NCBI RefSeq assembly: GCF_022758295.1
Contig: NZ_JALDWJ010000003.1
Location: forward strand, 356,793-420,792
Source: Lysobacter sp. CFH 32150
GTDB lineage: Bacteria; Pseudomonadota; Gammaproteobacteria; Xanthomonadales; Xanthomonadaceae
Direction: 5' to 3'
Length of the DNA stretch: 64,000 nt
A model generated the notes under the pieces. The model saw nothing but the letters and a program-made list of their open reading frames with translations, had not been told where the DNA came from and did no database searches. Shown piece after piece: positions 17,349-27,748 of this stretch. The position numbers and the translations under genes are program-made. The number at the start of each line of letters is the position of its first letter. Positions within the stretch are counted from its first letter, which is position 1.

Positions 17349-19100
17349 TCAGGCTTTCGTGGCCCAGGTGTCGCGCAGGGTCACGCTGCGGTTGAACACC
17401 GGGGCATCGACGCGATGGTCGCGGCGGTCGGCGACGAAATAACCGAGTCGTTCGAACTGGAAGCATTGTTCGGGTTGCGCCAAGGCCGCGGCCGGTTCGA
17501 CATAACCCTGCGCCACGGTGCATGAATTCGGGTTGAGGTGGTCGCGGTAGGTCTTGCCGTCGGCTTCGTCGTCCGGGTCCGGCACGTCGAACAGGCGGTC
17601 GTAGAGGCGCACCTCCGCCTTGATCGCGTGCTTCGCACTGACCCAGTGGATCGTGCCCTTGACCTTGCGATCGGCACCGGCCATGCCGGGACGCGATTCC
17701 GGATCGAGCGTGCCGCGCAATTCGACGATGTCGCCAGCGGCGTCCTTGATCACCTCATCGCAGCGCACGATGCCTGCGCCGCGCAAACGCACGTCGCCCC
17801 CAGACACCAGCCGCTTCCAACCTTTCGGCGGAACTTCGGCGAAGTCCTCGCGCTCGATCCACAGTTCGCGCGAGAACGGGATGTCGCGCGCGCCGAGCGT
17901 TTCGTCCTTCGGATGATTGGCGAAGCGCAAGGTTTCCTCGTGTACGTCCGGCAGGTTGGTCAGCACCAGCTTGATCGGATCGAGTACGGCCATCCGTCGC
18001 GATGCGTGCGCATCGAGGTCTTCGCGCAGGCAGTTCTCGAGGATGGAAAAATCGGTAAGCGAATTCTGCTTGCTGATGCCGACTCGGTCGGCGAACAGGC
18101 GCAGCGACGACGGCGTGTAGCCGCGGCGACGGATGCCCTGCAGGCTCGGCATGCGCGGGTCGTCCCAGCCGTTGACTAGGCCTTCGTTCACCAGCGTCAT
18201 CAGCTTGCGCTTGCTCATCACCGTGTAGTTGATGTTGAGGCGCGAGAATTCGATCTGGCGTGGCTTGCTCGCTTCGAACGGCATGCCCTTCGCGGTCAGC
18301 GACACCAGCAGTTCCGGCGAATGGGCGAGGTCGACCTTGTCGACGCACCAGTCGTACAGCGGGCGGTGGTCCTCGAACTCGAGCGTGCACAGCGAATGGG
18401 TAATGCCCTCGGCCGCGTCGCTGAGCGAATGCGCGAAGTCGTACATCGGGTAGATCGGCCAGGCATCGCCGGTGTTCTGGTGCGACACGTGCTTGATCCG
18501 GTACAGCGCCGGGTCGCGCAGGTTCATATTGCCGCTGGCCATGTCGATCCTGGCGCGCAGCGTGCGCGCACCATCGGCGAACTCGCCCGCGCGCATGCGC
18601 CGGAACAGGTCGAGGTTCTCGTCGACGGATCGATCGCGGTACGGCGAGTTGCGTCCCGGCTCGGTCAGCGAGCCGCGGTATTCGCGCACCTGCTCGGCGG
18701 TGAGGTCGCACACGAAGGCGTCGCCCTGGCGGATGAGTTTTTCCGCGGCGAGGTAGAACACCTCGAAATAATCGGAAGCGTGGCGCAGGTCGTGCCATTC
18801 GAATCCGAGCCAGTGCACGTCGTCCTGGATCGCGGCGACGTACTCGGGGTCTTCCCTGGCCGGATTGGTGTCGTCGAAGCGCAGGTTGCAGCTGCCGGCG
18901 AACTCCTGCGCGATGCCGAAGTCCAGGCAGATCGCCTTGGCGTGGCCGATGTGCAGGTAGCCATTGGGCTCGGGCGGGAAGCGGGTCCTCGGCGCGGCGT
19001 GCTTCCCGCTGGCGAGGTCGTCACGGACGATCTGGCGGATGAAGTCGTTCTTCTCGACAGGGGCGGGCACGACAGGAACAGGGGAATCAGGGGCGGACAT
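17349..19100 (-). CDS. glnS: Glutaminyl-tRNA synthetase
   Basis: Charges tRNA-Gln with glutamine. 583 residues, class I synthetase. HIGH motif at residues 50-53 in PPEPNGYLHIGHAKAICLDFG; the KMSKS-equivalent is VMSKRKL; C-terminal anticodon-binding beta-barrel from about residue 360 (IPFSRELWIEREDF, GGDVRLRGA, KGTIHWVSAKHA). Closely follows the bacterial GlnRS pattern. About 120 bp upstream separates it from the divergent DUF2007 gene. Confidence 0.97.
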   Translation of the reverse strand: MSAPDSPVPVVPAPVEKNDFIRQIVRDDLASGKHAAPRTRFPPEPNGYLHIGHAKAICLDFGIAQEFAGSCNLRFDDTNPAREDPEYVAAIQDDVHWLGFEWHDLRHASDYFEVFYLAAEKLIRQGDAFVCDLTAEQVREYRGSLTEPGRNSPYRDRSVDENLDLFRRMRAGEFADGARTLRARIDMASGNMNLRDPALYRIKHVSHQNTGDAWPIYPMYDFAHSLSDAAEGITHSLCTLEFEDHRPLYDWCVDKVDLAHSPELLVSLTAKGMPFEASKPRQIEFSRLNINYTVMSKRKLMTLVNEGLVNGWDDPRMPSLQGIRRRGYTPSSLRLFADRVGISKQNSLTDFSILENCLREDLDAHASRRMAVLDPIKLVLTNLPDVHEETLRFANHPKDETLGARDIPFSRELWIEREDFAEVPPKGWKRLVSGGDVRLRGAGIVRCDEVIKDAAGDIVELRGTLDPESRPGMAGADRKVKGTIHWVSAKHAIKAEVRLYDRLFDVPDPDDEADGKTYRDHLNPNSCTVAQGYVEPAAALAQPEQCFQFERLGYFVADRRDHRVDAPVFNRSVTLRDTWATKA

Positions 19101-19220
19101 GCGTCGGGATCGCGTAGGGAAGCTCGCAGTTTAGCGGGTGGGGTGTGGTGCCGCCGCTTTTCTTGCAGGCACGGGCGGAAAGCGGCGTATGCTGGCCATG
19201 AGCCCATGCGGAGCGCTGCG

Positions 19221-19487
19221 ATGAAAGTCGTCTACGAAGCCGCTCACCTGATCGATGCCCACCTGGTCCGGCATGCGCTGGAAGCCGCCGGCATCCCGGT
19301 GTTCCTGCGGGGCGAGCCACTCGTGGGTGGCATGGGCGAGCTGCCGCTGTTTGGGGTGATTGCGGTCTGCGTCCCCTCGGTCGTGTGGCCCGAGGCGCGC
19401 GGCATCGTAGAAGCGCTGCCATTGAACGCGCCGGCTGCTGAAAGCGCCGATCTCGGCCTCGATGATCCGGGCTTGCTGCTGGCCTAG
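19221..19487 (+). CDS. DUF2007 family small protein
   Basis: 88 residues: MKVVYEAAHLIDAHLVRHALEAAGIPVFLRGE and GELPLFGVIAVCVPS match the DUF2007 (putative signal-transducing) domain, an alpha/beta ferredoxin-like fold. ATG 19221 has GGAG upstream; an in-frame ATG 15 bp earlier is a weaker option. Cytoplasmic; exact function unknown. Confidence 0.8.
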   Translation: MKVVYEAAHLIDAHLVRHALEAAGIPVFLRGEPLVGGMGELPLFGVIAVCVPSVVWPEARGIVEALPLNAPAAESADLGLDDPGLLLA

Positions 19488-19590
19488 CTCCACCAGCATG
19501 AGCGTGGCTTGCGTCCGGCCTGCAAATCAATTCGCTTGTCGGAACCCGTAACGCAGGCGAGCATGCGCTTCCCCCGTCGTGGAGTCGCGC

Positions 19591-20265
19591 ATGCCCCTGC
19601 TCGTGATCGGCAACAAGAACTATTCCTCGTGGTCACTGCGGCCGTGGCTGTTGCTGCGCCAGTTCGACATCGCGTTCGAGGAACGCAAGCTCAACCTGGA
19701 CACGCCCGAATTCTTCGCGGAAATCGGTAAGTGGTCGCCGACCGCCCGCGTGCCCGTGCTGCACGACGACGGTTTACCCGGTGGCAACCTGGTGGTGTGG
19801 GACACGCTGGCGATCTGCGAATACATCAACGAGCGCTGGCTCGCCGGCCGCGGCTGGCCCACGGACATGCGTGCCCGCGCGCAGGCGCGCTCAGCTGTCG
19901 CCGAGATGCATTCGGGTTTTGGCGCATTGCGCTCGCAACTGCCGATGAACGTGCGTCGCAAGCCGAACGGCTATCGCGGCAACGCCGCGGTGTCGGCCGA
20001 CGTCGCGCGCATCGAGCAGCTATGGCAGATGCTGCGCGCGAACCATGGCGCCGGTGGCGAGTTCCTGTGCGGCGATTTCGGCATCGTCGATGCGATGTTC
20101 GCGCCGGTGGTGATGCGCTTCACCGGTTATGGCGTTGAAGTGGGCGACAACGCGGCGCGTTACATGGAGGCGCTCAATGCCTTGCCGGGAATGCGCGAAT
20201 GGCGCGCTGCATCCGAGGCAGAGCCCGAGCATCTTGCGCCGACCGACAACATCGGCCGGCAATAA
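19591..20265 (+). CDS. Glutathione S-transferase family protein
   Basis: 224 residues. N-terminal thioredoxin-like domain with IGNKNYSSWSLRPWLLLRQF (glutathione-site Ser region) and RVPVLHDDG, ICEYINERW; all-helical C-terminal domain with GDFGIVDAMFAPVVMRF. This matches the YfcF/zeta-like group whose N-terminus reads GNKNYSSWSLRPW. ATG 19591 is preceded by GGAG at 19581-19584. Convergent with the PNGase-A-like gene, with a hairpin between. Confidence 0.93.
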   Translation: MPLLVIGNKNYSSWSLRPWLLLRQFDIAFEERKLNLDTPEFFAEIGKWSPTARVPVLHDDGLPGGNLVVWDTLAICEYINERWLAGRGWPTDMRARAQARSAVAEMHSGFGALRSQLPMNVRRKPNGYRGNAAVSADVARIEQLWQMLRANHGAGGEFLCGDFGIVDAMFAPVVMRFTGYGVEVGDNAARYMEALNALPGMREWRAASEAEPEHLAPTDNIGRQ

Positions 20266-20270
20266 GCCAT

Positions 20271-20296
20271 GCAGTGCCGAGCGGACTCGGCACTGC
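20271..20296. terminator. Hairpin between convergent genes
   Basis: Perfect 11-bp inverted repeat (20271-20281 with 20286-20296, loop CGGA) exactly in the 36-bp gap between the convergent glutathione-transferase and PNGase-A-like genes. No long T-run, so probably a bidirectional terminator of moderate strength. Confidence 0.6.
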
Positions 20297-20301
20297 CATG
20301 G

Positions 20302-21936
20302 TCATTTGTCGCAACCGTCGCGATCTTCGGTGACGAAACCGTTCTCCTGCGCGATCGTGCGGTCGTAACAGCTATTGCCTGCTTTGACCGAGTAGCGCTG
20401 CCTTGAGTCCCCGACCGCATTGCGCTTCTCGCGCGGCACGCCGGAGGTGTAGGAAGCGCTGCCTTCGAAGTGGTCGTGGGTTTCGGTAGACGCGATCACG
20501 CGCTTGCCGCGGAAACGCTGCAGGTCGGCGTCGTCGTCGACCTTCAGCTCGGTGGTGAGGCGATCGAAGCCATCGACCTTCTCCGTGCGGATCTCGCCAT
20601 CGACGGCGTAACGCTGGTGGTGCGTGGTCGGGATCGCCGCCTGGTGCGGACCTTTCTCCGTGGTGTTGACGGTGCTGGTCCACTCGATGGTCAGCGCATC
20701 GCGCTTTTCGCCATCGTCCCAGCGGTGGGAGTTGTGGTTGGCGACGGCGTATTCGATCGCGGTGTCGATCCGGCCGCGCGACGTGAGCAGTTCGCCGCGT
20801 ACCTTCAGCCGGTGGCTGCCGCGGGCTTCGACACGGGTGTCGCCGTTGGCATCGGTCGAGGGCAGTTGTGTCCGCACGAGCTCGTCCAGCTGGTATTCCA
20901 GCAGCTTGCCGCGCGTCGGCTTGCCGCTCGGGTCGAGCCACAACTGCAGCGACGGCAGCAGCTGCCAGCCCTTGCTGTCGGCACCCACGCCGAGGACGCG
21001 TACGCGCAGGTCGTGCGGCTTGCCGTCGTTGAGCGTGCCGATGAACGGGGTCAGGTCGTAATGGATCGGGCGCACGTCGAACGCGCGTGGCGCCGGCAGC
21101 ACGTACCAGAGGAACGGGTTCGACCAGCCGCCAGTCCAGATGTGCGGGTACGGCATGGCGATGCCGGCGACGCGGCCGTCGAGTAGCACCTGCACTTCGC
21201 GGTAGGGGCCGTGCTCGGAGGGGCAGGAATACTTCGACGTCGCTGGCGCGGTGAAGTACCAGAACTCCTCGCAGCCGCCGCCAGAACCGGTGGTGTAGAC
21301 CTCGGCGACCAGGCGCTGCGCGTTGGCGGGCAGGGTGAACTTGCCGGTGACGTCGGGGCCGTCGCGCTGCACGTCCTGCGGCAGGGTGATGCGGTCGGCG
21401 GTGGTCGCGGCGGGATGCTCGGCATCGGCCTGGTAGAAGGTCACCCGCGCCTTGATCTGGAAAATGCCGGTATAGGTCTCGTTGACCACGTTGCCCAGCC
21501 ACATTGCCACCGGCTGCTTCGAGACGAACACAGGCGCGTAGGCGCTGAGGTCCTTCTCGACATGCCAGGTGATGCCTTCGCGCGAAGGCTCCGGCGTGCT
21601 CGTGTAGAGCACCGTGACGCCGCCGACCTCGATCCGCGCGATGCGGTCGTACTGGCGGCCTTTCACGCTACCGTCCATGTCGAGGACGATCTTGTTCCAC
21701 GGGCCCGGGCAGGCCGCCGGCGGGGCAATCGAACTTTGATAGGCCTCGAAATCCTTGAAGCCGTGATCGACGATGTCGACCGTGCAGCTTTTGACCTTCG
21801 GGCGTTCGACCGGCGGCGCGGCGGTGCGTGGATCGTCCCAGTCGGCGCCGAATTCGCTGGCCTTGCCGGCATAGGCTGGAGCCGCGGCGAAGGCGAGCAG
21901 CAGCAGCGCGGCGGTCTGGGCAGGGTAGGTAGTCAT
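20302..21936 (-). CDS. Secreted peptide-N-glycosidase A-like (PNGase A) amidase
   Basis: 544 residues from ATG 21936; signal peptide 1-23 (ends APAYAG). The blocks [72 protein letters not shown] and the central [15 protein letters not shown] follow the PNGase A family (PF12222) known from plants and fungi, which cleave asparagine-linked glycans. A bacterial, secreted member would be expected to act on host or fungal glycoproteins. Substrate is inferred from the family. An upstream in-frame extension (to 21999) lacks a signal and is rejected. Monocistronic on the minus strand. Confidence 0.85.
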   Translation of the reverse strand: MTTYPAQTAALLLLAFAAAPAYAGKASEFGADWDDPRTAAPPVERPKVKSCTVDIVDHGFKDFEAYQSSIAPPAACPGPWNKIVLDMDGSVKGRQYDRIARIEVGGVTVLYTSTPEPSREGITWHVEKDLSAYAPVFVSKQPVAMWLGNVVNETYTGIFQIKARVTFYQADAEHPAATTADRITLPQDVQRDGPDVTGKFTLPANAQRLVAEVYTTGSGGGCEEFWYFTAPATSKYSCPSEHGPYREVQVLLDGRVAGIAMPYPHIWTGGWSNPFLWYVLPAPRAFDVRPIHYDLTPFIGTLNDGKPHDLRVRVLGVGADSKGWQLLPSLQLWLDPSGKPTRGKLLEYQLDELVRTQLPSTDANGDTRVEARGSHRLKVRGELLTSRGRIDTAIEYAVANHNSHRWDDGEKRDALTIEWTSTVNTTEKGPHQAAIPTTHHQRYAVDGEIRTEKVDGFDRLTTELKVDDDADLQRFRGKRVIASTETHDHFEGSASYTSGVPREKRNAVGDSRQRYSVKAGNSCYDRTIAQENGFVTEDRDGCDK

Positions 21937-22042
21937 CGTGGCGCCTGGACTTCGGAAGCGCCGCAGCTTGCAGTGCACCGGCTTGAATCGCAACGACACT
22001 TCCCCACGTATCTATAGGTTAGTTCCCCAGTGGAGTCCAACC

Positions 22043-22699
22043 ATGCTCGGTATTGGCAGCTTCAAACAACGCATGCCGCGTCCCGACGACGCGCTGCCCG
22101 GCCGCGCGGCCGAGATGCCGTTGTTGCATAACGCCCACCATGTGCTCAAGCGCCCCCTGCGCGATGTATTTGCAGGGTTCGCAAAGGTGCAGTTCGGAAT
22201 GGGCTGTTTCTGGGGAGCCGAGCGCAAGTTCTGGTCGCTGCCAGGGATCGAAACCACGGCAGTTGGTTACGCCGGCGGTTACACGCCCAACGCCAACTAC
22301 CACGAGATCTGCAGCGGCCTCACCGGCCACGCCGAGGTGGTGCTGGTGGTGTACGACCCGGACGTGATCGCTTTCGACACCCTGCTGAAAACGTTCTGGG
22401 AAAACCACGACCCCACCCAGGGCATGCGCCAGGGCAACGACACCGGCACCCAGTACCGGTCGGCGATCTATTGCGAGACCCAGGCGCAATACGATGCCGC
22501 GATCGCCAGCCGCGATGCCTTCCAGAAAGGCCTGCATGATGCCGGTTTCGGCGACATCACCACCGAGATCGTGTACCCGGCGCCGCCGTTCTATTACGCC
22601 GAAGACGAGCACCAGCAATACCTGGCGAAGCATCCGGCGGGTTATTGCGGATTGGGCGGCACCGGCGTGGCGTGCCAGGTGGGCCTGACCGCTCCGTAG
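22043..22699 (+). CDS. msrA: Peptide-methionine (S)-S-oxide reductase
   Basis: Repairs the S-epimer of methionine sulfoxide. 218 residues; the catalytic Cys is C55 in [10 protein letters not shown], followed by [27 protein letters not shown] and the recycling cysteines near the C-terminus ([12 protein letters not shown]). About 45 residues precede the catalytic motif, as in long MsrA forms. GGAG at 22032-22035 fixes the ATG. Its 3' third is duplicated as a decayed relic at 25122-25290, on the far side of katG. Confidence 0.97.
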   Translation: MLGIGSFKQRMPRPDDALPGRAAEMPLLHNAHHVLKRPLRDVFAGFAKVQFGMGCFWGAERKFWSLPGIETTAVGYAGGYTPNANYHEICSGLTGHAEVVLVVYDPDVIAFDTLLKTFWENHDPTQGMRQGNDTGTQYRSAIYCETQAQYDAAIASRDAFQKGLHDAGFGDITTEIVYPAPPFYYAEDEHQQYLAKHPAGYCGLGGTGVACQVGLTAP

Positions 22700-22742
22700 C
22701 CTTCCGCAGGCGATCGCCAGGCAACTAGGCCGCAAAGAAGTT

Positions 22743-22783
22743 CAGCCTCGACCGACCCGTCGTCCGGTGTCAGGTCGAGGCTG
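22743..22783. terminator. Stem-loop between convergent msrA and katG
   Basis: 11-bp perfect inverted repeat (22743-22753 with 22773-22783) with a 19-base loop, in the 116-bp gap between two converging genes. No T-tract. Possible bidirectional terminator. Confidence 0.4.
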
Positions 22784-22815
22784 TCGGGTCCCGAACGCAG
22801 GCCCGTGCTCTGCGA

Positions 22816-25032
<2,217 letters not shown>

Positions 25033-25058
25033 TCATGCAGCTTGGCGCACGTACATCG

Positions 25059-25091
25059 ATAGGTGAAATCGTTTGTACTGATTGCACCTAT
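25059..25091. promoter_or_regulatory. Probable OxyR operator upstream of katG
   Basis: A 7-bp perfect inverted repeat, ATAGGTG (25059-25065) and CACCTAT (25085-25091), lies 60-92 bp upstream of the katG ATG. The left half continues as ATAG-GTGAAAT-CGTT, fitting the OxyR half-site pattern ATAGnTnnnAnCTAT except for two bases. oxyR itself is 1 kb away. Known OxyR targets include katG; binding here is inferred. Confidence 0.55.
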
Positions 25092-25121
25092 AGGGGCCGT
25101 GTATGGAGGGCGGCCGGTTAC

Positions 25122-25290
25122 GCCGACGGCTAACACGAGGCCGCGATCGCCTGTCGCAATGCCTTTTAGAAGCGACTGCGTGACGTCGGCTTCGGCGACA
25201 TCACGACCGATCGACTACCGGCTCCGCCGTTCCATTACGTCGATGGCGAGCACCAACAAGACTGACGAAGCACCGTCAGGCTGTTGCGGA
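25122..25290 (+). pseudogene. Decayed relic of the 3' third of msrA
   Basis: No gene is needed to fill this interval, but it aligns with codons about 149-205 of msrA at 22487-22655. In frame from 25141 the relic reads AAIACRNAF, then a TAG stop (25167-25169, where msrA has CAG), then RDVGFGDITT, APPFHYVDGEHQQ and a TGA at 25263. The intact MsrA reads [32 protein letters not shown]. One codon-sized deletion separates DITT from APPF. The relic is in the same orientation as msrA and katG lies between them. Confidence 0.8.
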
Positions 25291-25331
25291 CCAAGTAGGA
25301 CTGACGTGAAGCGCGCGATCAGAACCGGCGC

Positions 25332-25976
25332 TCAATCACTCGTCAACGAACAGACATAGACCACTTCGCAGGCGCCGCTGCCGCTGTCGTCGCGCGACAG
25401 CGAACTGCGCCAGCGCCAGCCGTCCGCGGCCACGGCCTCCACCAGCCATCCGTCGATGCGCACGCGTTCGCCTGCGCGCACCCGCGACAACGCGGCTGCC
25501 GCTGCGGCGTCGGCCGGGATCATGTGCATGTTGGCGCTGGAACCAACGATCTCTTCGACCGGCAACGGCGATTCGCCCTGCCAGCGGTATTGGTACCAGC
25601 GGCCGGATTGGCTGATATCCAGTCGCGACAACACGGCTTCGTCGCGCATCCGCCCCCAACCGAGCGCCAGGTCGGTCGGCGACAGATCGGCTTCGCGTCC
25701 GAAGCTGTAGTCCTCGCGCGACAGCACGCGGGCCTCGAGGCTGAAGCCGGCGAGCGGACGCAATTCGGCGGCAGCGAGCCGGAATGCCGGCAGCGTCGCC
25801 GGCACATCGCTCTGCAGGGGTGGGTCGCCCGCCAACACGCGTGGCGGCGGTGGGCAGTGCACGGTGGCGCCTGCAACAGCGGCTGGGGGCCCCGGCACGC
25901 GCGGCGACTGTGGCGAGAACCACCAGCCCACCAGCGCGATCGCCAAGGCGATCAACACCCAGTTGCGCAGGTTCAT
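25332..25976 (-). CDS. Membrane-anchored protein co-transcribed with oxyR
   Basis: 214 residues. One N-terminal hydrophobic segment (WVLIALAIALVGWWF, residues 6-20) followed by a Pro-rich linker; the rest is probably periplasmic. The C-terminal part (VEEIVGSSANMHMIPADAAAAAALSRVRAGERVRIDGWLVEA) looks like a small beta-barrel in which a ligand or metal could bind, but no named family is recognised. Its ATG overlaps the oxyR stop as ATGA, so the two are translationally coupled. A role in the redox response is suggested by context only. Confidence 0.75.
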   Translation of the reverse strand: MNLRNWVLIALAIALVGWWFSPQSPRVPGPPAAVAGATVHCPPPPRVLAGDPPLQSDVPATLPAFRLAAAELRPLAGFSLEARVLSREDYSFGREADLSPTDLALGWGRMRDEAVLSRLDISQSGRWYQYRWQGESPLPVEEIVGSSANMHMIPADAAAAAALSRVRAGERVRIDGWLVEAVAADGWRWRSSLSRDDSGSGACEVVYVCSLTSD

Positions 25977-26941
25977 CGCGATCGTTGCTCCGAACCCCGT
26001 TTACTGGATGGCTTCTTCGCAACAGCCACCAGGTCGGACGTCGGCGTGAACAACTCCGCCGGCAATTCCCGGAACACCTGCGCGAGCTTGAGGAGGAAAT
26101 CGCTCATCGCCGAGCTCTTGCGCCATACCATCGCGATCTGCCGGCTCGGCCTGGAATCGCGGAAGCCGAGCAGGTGGATGTTCTCCGAGCGCGCCACCGG
26201 CGGCTTGATCGCGAGCATCGGCAGCAAGGTCACGCCTACGTTGGCCGCGACCATCTGTCGCAGCGTTTCCAGGCTGGTGGCCTGGAAACCGCTCATCTCG
26301 CCAGTGCCGGCCATTTGGCACACATCCAACGCCTGGTCGCGCAGACAGTGGCCATCCTCGAGCAGCAACAGGCGTTGGTTGGCGAGTTCCTTCAATGCCA
26401 GCGAATCGCGCTTGGCCAGCGGATGCGTTTCCGGCACGGCCAGAAGGAAGGGTTCCTCGAACAGGAACTCGACGTGCAACTGGTCGTCGTGCAGCGGGAG
26501 CGCCAGCAGGCCAGCATCGAGCTTGCCTTCGCGCAACCTCGCCAGCAGCACGTCGCTTTTTTCCTCGACCAGCAGCAGTTCCAGCTTCGGGAAACGTGCT
26601 CGGATGCCGGGGACCACATGCGGCAACAGGTACGGCCCGAGCGTCGGGAACATCCCCAGCCGCACCGTGCCCGCTTCCGGATCCTGGCTGCGGCGCGCGA
26701 CTTCCTTCATCTGCTCGACTTCGCCGATGACGCGCCGCGCGCGCTCGGCGATATCGCGTCCGGCGGGGGTCAGCATCACCTTGCGCGGCGCGCGTTCGAA
26801 CAGCGGCACGCCGAGCTCTTCTTCGAGTTTCCGGATCTGGGTCGAGAGCGTGGGCTGACTGACGAAGCAGGCCGCGGCGGCGCGCCCGAAATGAGCGTGG
26901 TCGGCGAGGGCGACGAGATAGCGGAGGTCGCGCAGGTTCAC
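25973..26941 (-). CDS. oxyR: Hydrogen-peroxide sensor OxyR (LysR family)
   Basis: Transcription factor that forms a disulfide on contact with peroxide and activates peroxide-defence genes. 322 residues from GTG 26941, giving the normal N-terminus NLRDLRYLVALADHAHFGRAA; HTH with QPTLSTQIRKLEEELG. From this start the redox cysteines fall at C199 and C208 (EDGHCLRDQALDVC), the same numbers as in E. coli OxyR, which supports the start. Divergent from ahpC across a promoter region with an OxyR operator next to its own start, as expected for autoregulation. Confidence 0.95.
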   Translation of the reverse strand: MNLRDLRYLVALADHAHFGRAAAACFVSQPTLSTQIRKLEEELGVPLFERAPRKVMLTPAGRDIAERARRVIGEVEQMKEVARRSQDPEAGTVRLGMFPTLGPYLLPHVVPGIRARFPKLELLLVEEKSDVLLARLREGKLDAGLLALPLHDDQLHVEFLFEEPFLLAVPETHPLAKRDSLALKELANQRLLLLEDGHCLRDQALDVCQMAGTGEMSGFQATSLETLRQMVAANVGVTLLPMLAIKPPVARSENIHLLGFRDSRPSRQIAMVWRKSSAMSDFLLKLAQVFRELPAELFTPTSDLVAVAKKPSSKRGSEQRSR

Positions 26942-26946
26942 AATCG

Positions 26947-26983
26947 ATAGCCTACACCTATTGACACGATTTAAACAATCGAC
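26947..26983. promoter_or_regulatory. OxyR operator between oxyR and ahpC
   Basis: ATAG (26947-26950), seven bases, CTAT (26958-26961) is a perfect OxyR half-operator. With the standard seven-base spacing the second half is degenerate (ATTT at 26969, CGAC at 26980). It lies directly upstream of the oxyR GTG and overlaps the putative ahpC -35 box, as expected for activation of ahpC and repression of oxyR. Confidence 0.7.
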
Positions 26984-26993
26984 TTGATAGATT
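26961..26993 (+). promoter_or_regulatory. Putative ahpC promoter
   Basis: A consensus -35 hexamer TTGACA sits at 26961-26966, touching the OxyR half-operator. A -10-like region follows 17-21 bases later (TTGATA/TAGATT, 26984-26993), a poor match as is common for activator-dependent promoters. It is about 100 bp upstream of the ahpC ATG. Confidence 0.45.
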
Positions 26994-27091
26994 GATGTTG
27001 CGACGCAACAATGTGCCAACACCGCGGCGACGTGCTCTTCCCGTACCGGGCTGCGTCATTATTTCCATCCACCTACCGGAGAAACCGCTCC

Positions 27092-27631
27092 ATGCTGACC
27101 GTCGGCGACAAGCTGCCCCAGTTCAAGCTCAAGGCCACCGTCTCGAACGACCTGAACAAGGCCTTCGTGGACATCGACAACGACACGTACAAGGGCAAGT
27201 GGCTGGTGCTGTTTTTCTATCCGAAGGATTTCACCTTCGTCTGCCCGACCGAGATCACCGGTTTCGCCGCCAAGAACCAGCAGTTCGTCGACCGCGATGC
27301 GCAGCTGCTGACCGGTTCGACCGACAGCGAGTTCGTGCACCACGCCTGGCGCACGCACCACAAGGATCTGAACAGCCTGCCGTTCCCGATGCTGGCCGAC
27401 ATCAAGCGCGAGTTCACCTCGGCGCTGGGCATCCTCGACAAGAACGAAGGCGTGGCGCAGCGCGCGACCTTCATCGTCGACCCGGACGGCATCATCCGCT
27501 TCGTGTACGTGACCGACCTGTCGGTTGGCCGCAATCCGGATGAAGTGCTGCGCGTGCTCGATGCGTTGCAGACAGACGAGCTGTGCCCGTGCAACTGGAA
27601 CAAGGGCGAAGCGGTTCTCAAGGTCGCCTAA
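27092..27631 (+). CDS. ahpC: Alkyl hydroperoxide reductase (peroxiredoxin) AhpC
   Basis: Reduces hydrogen peroxide and organic peroxides. 179 residues; the peroxidatic Cys is C51 in FTFVCPTEITGF. The C-terminus has two cysteines in LCPCNW (C165, C167) as in AhpC proteins recycled by AhpD, rather than the single one of AhpF-dependent enzymes. No ahpF is present and ahpD lies directly downstream, agreeing with that. GGAG at 27078-27081 supports the start. Confidence 0.96.
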   Translation: MLTVGDKLPQFKLKATVSNDLNKAFVDIDNDTYKGKWLVLFFYPKDFTFVCPTEITGFAAKNQQFVDRDAQLLTGSTDSEFVHHAWRTHHKDLNSLPFPMLADIKREFTSALGILDKNEGVAQRATFIVDPDGIIRFVYVTDLSVGRNPDEVLRVLDALQTDELCPCNWNKGEAVLKVA

Positions 27632-27702
27632 AAACTCTCGCTTTGTTCCGCGTCAGGACCGCACCCCCCGGCGGTCCGCTCCCTCCCCTGAGCGCGGAAT
27701 CC

Positions 27703-27729
27703 CTGTGGCCGGGATCATCCCGGCCACAG
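27703..27729 (+). terminator. Intercistronic hairpin between ahpC and ahpD
   Basis: Perfect 12-bp inverted repeat with a 3-base loop (27703-27714, TCA, 27718-27729), followed by CTTTAT. GC-rich and placed 20 bp before the ahpD start. It may partly terminate or stabilise the mRNA and so set more AhpC than AhpD. Not a classic terminator, since the T-run is short. Confidence 0.55.
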
Positions 27730-27748
27730 CTTTATCTGGAGACATGTC

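Noticed and set aside
19152..19187. 9-bp inverted repeat (CGCCGCTTT / AAAGCGGCG) between glnS and the DUF2007 gene
   Set aside because: Could be an operator, but no regulator or second copy supports it; in high-GC DNA such pairs occur by chance.
25063..25359. 98-codon frame over the katG upstream region
   Set aside because: It runs in a different frame from the msrA relic, covers an operator and has no domain; chance frame.
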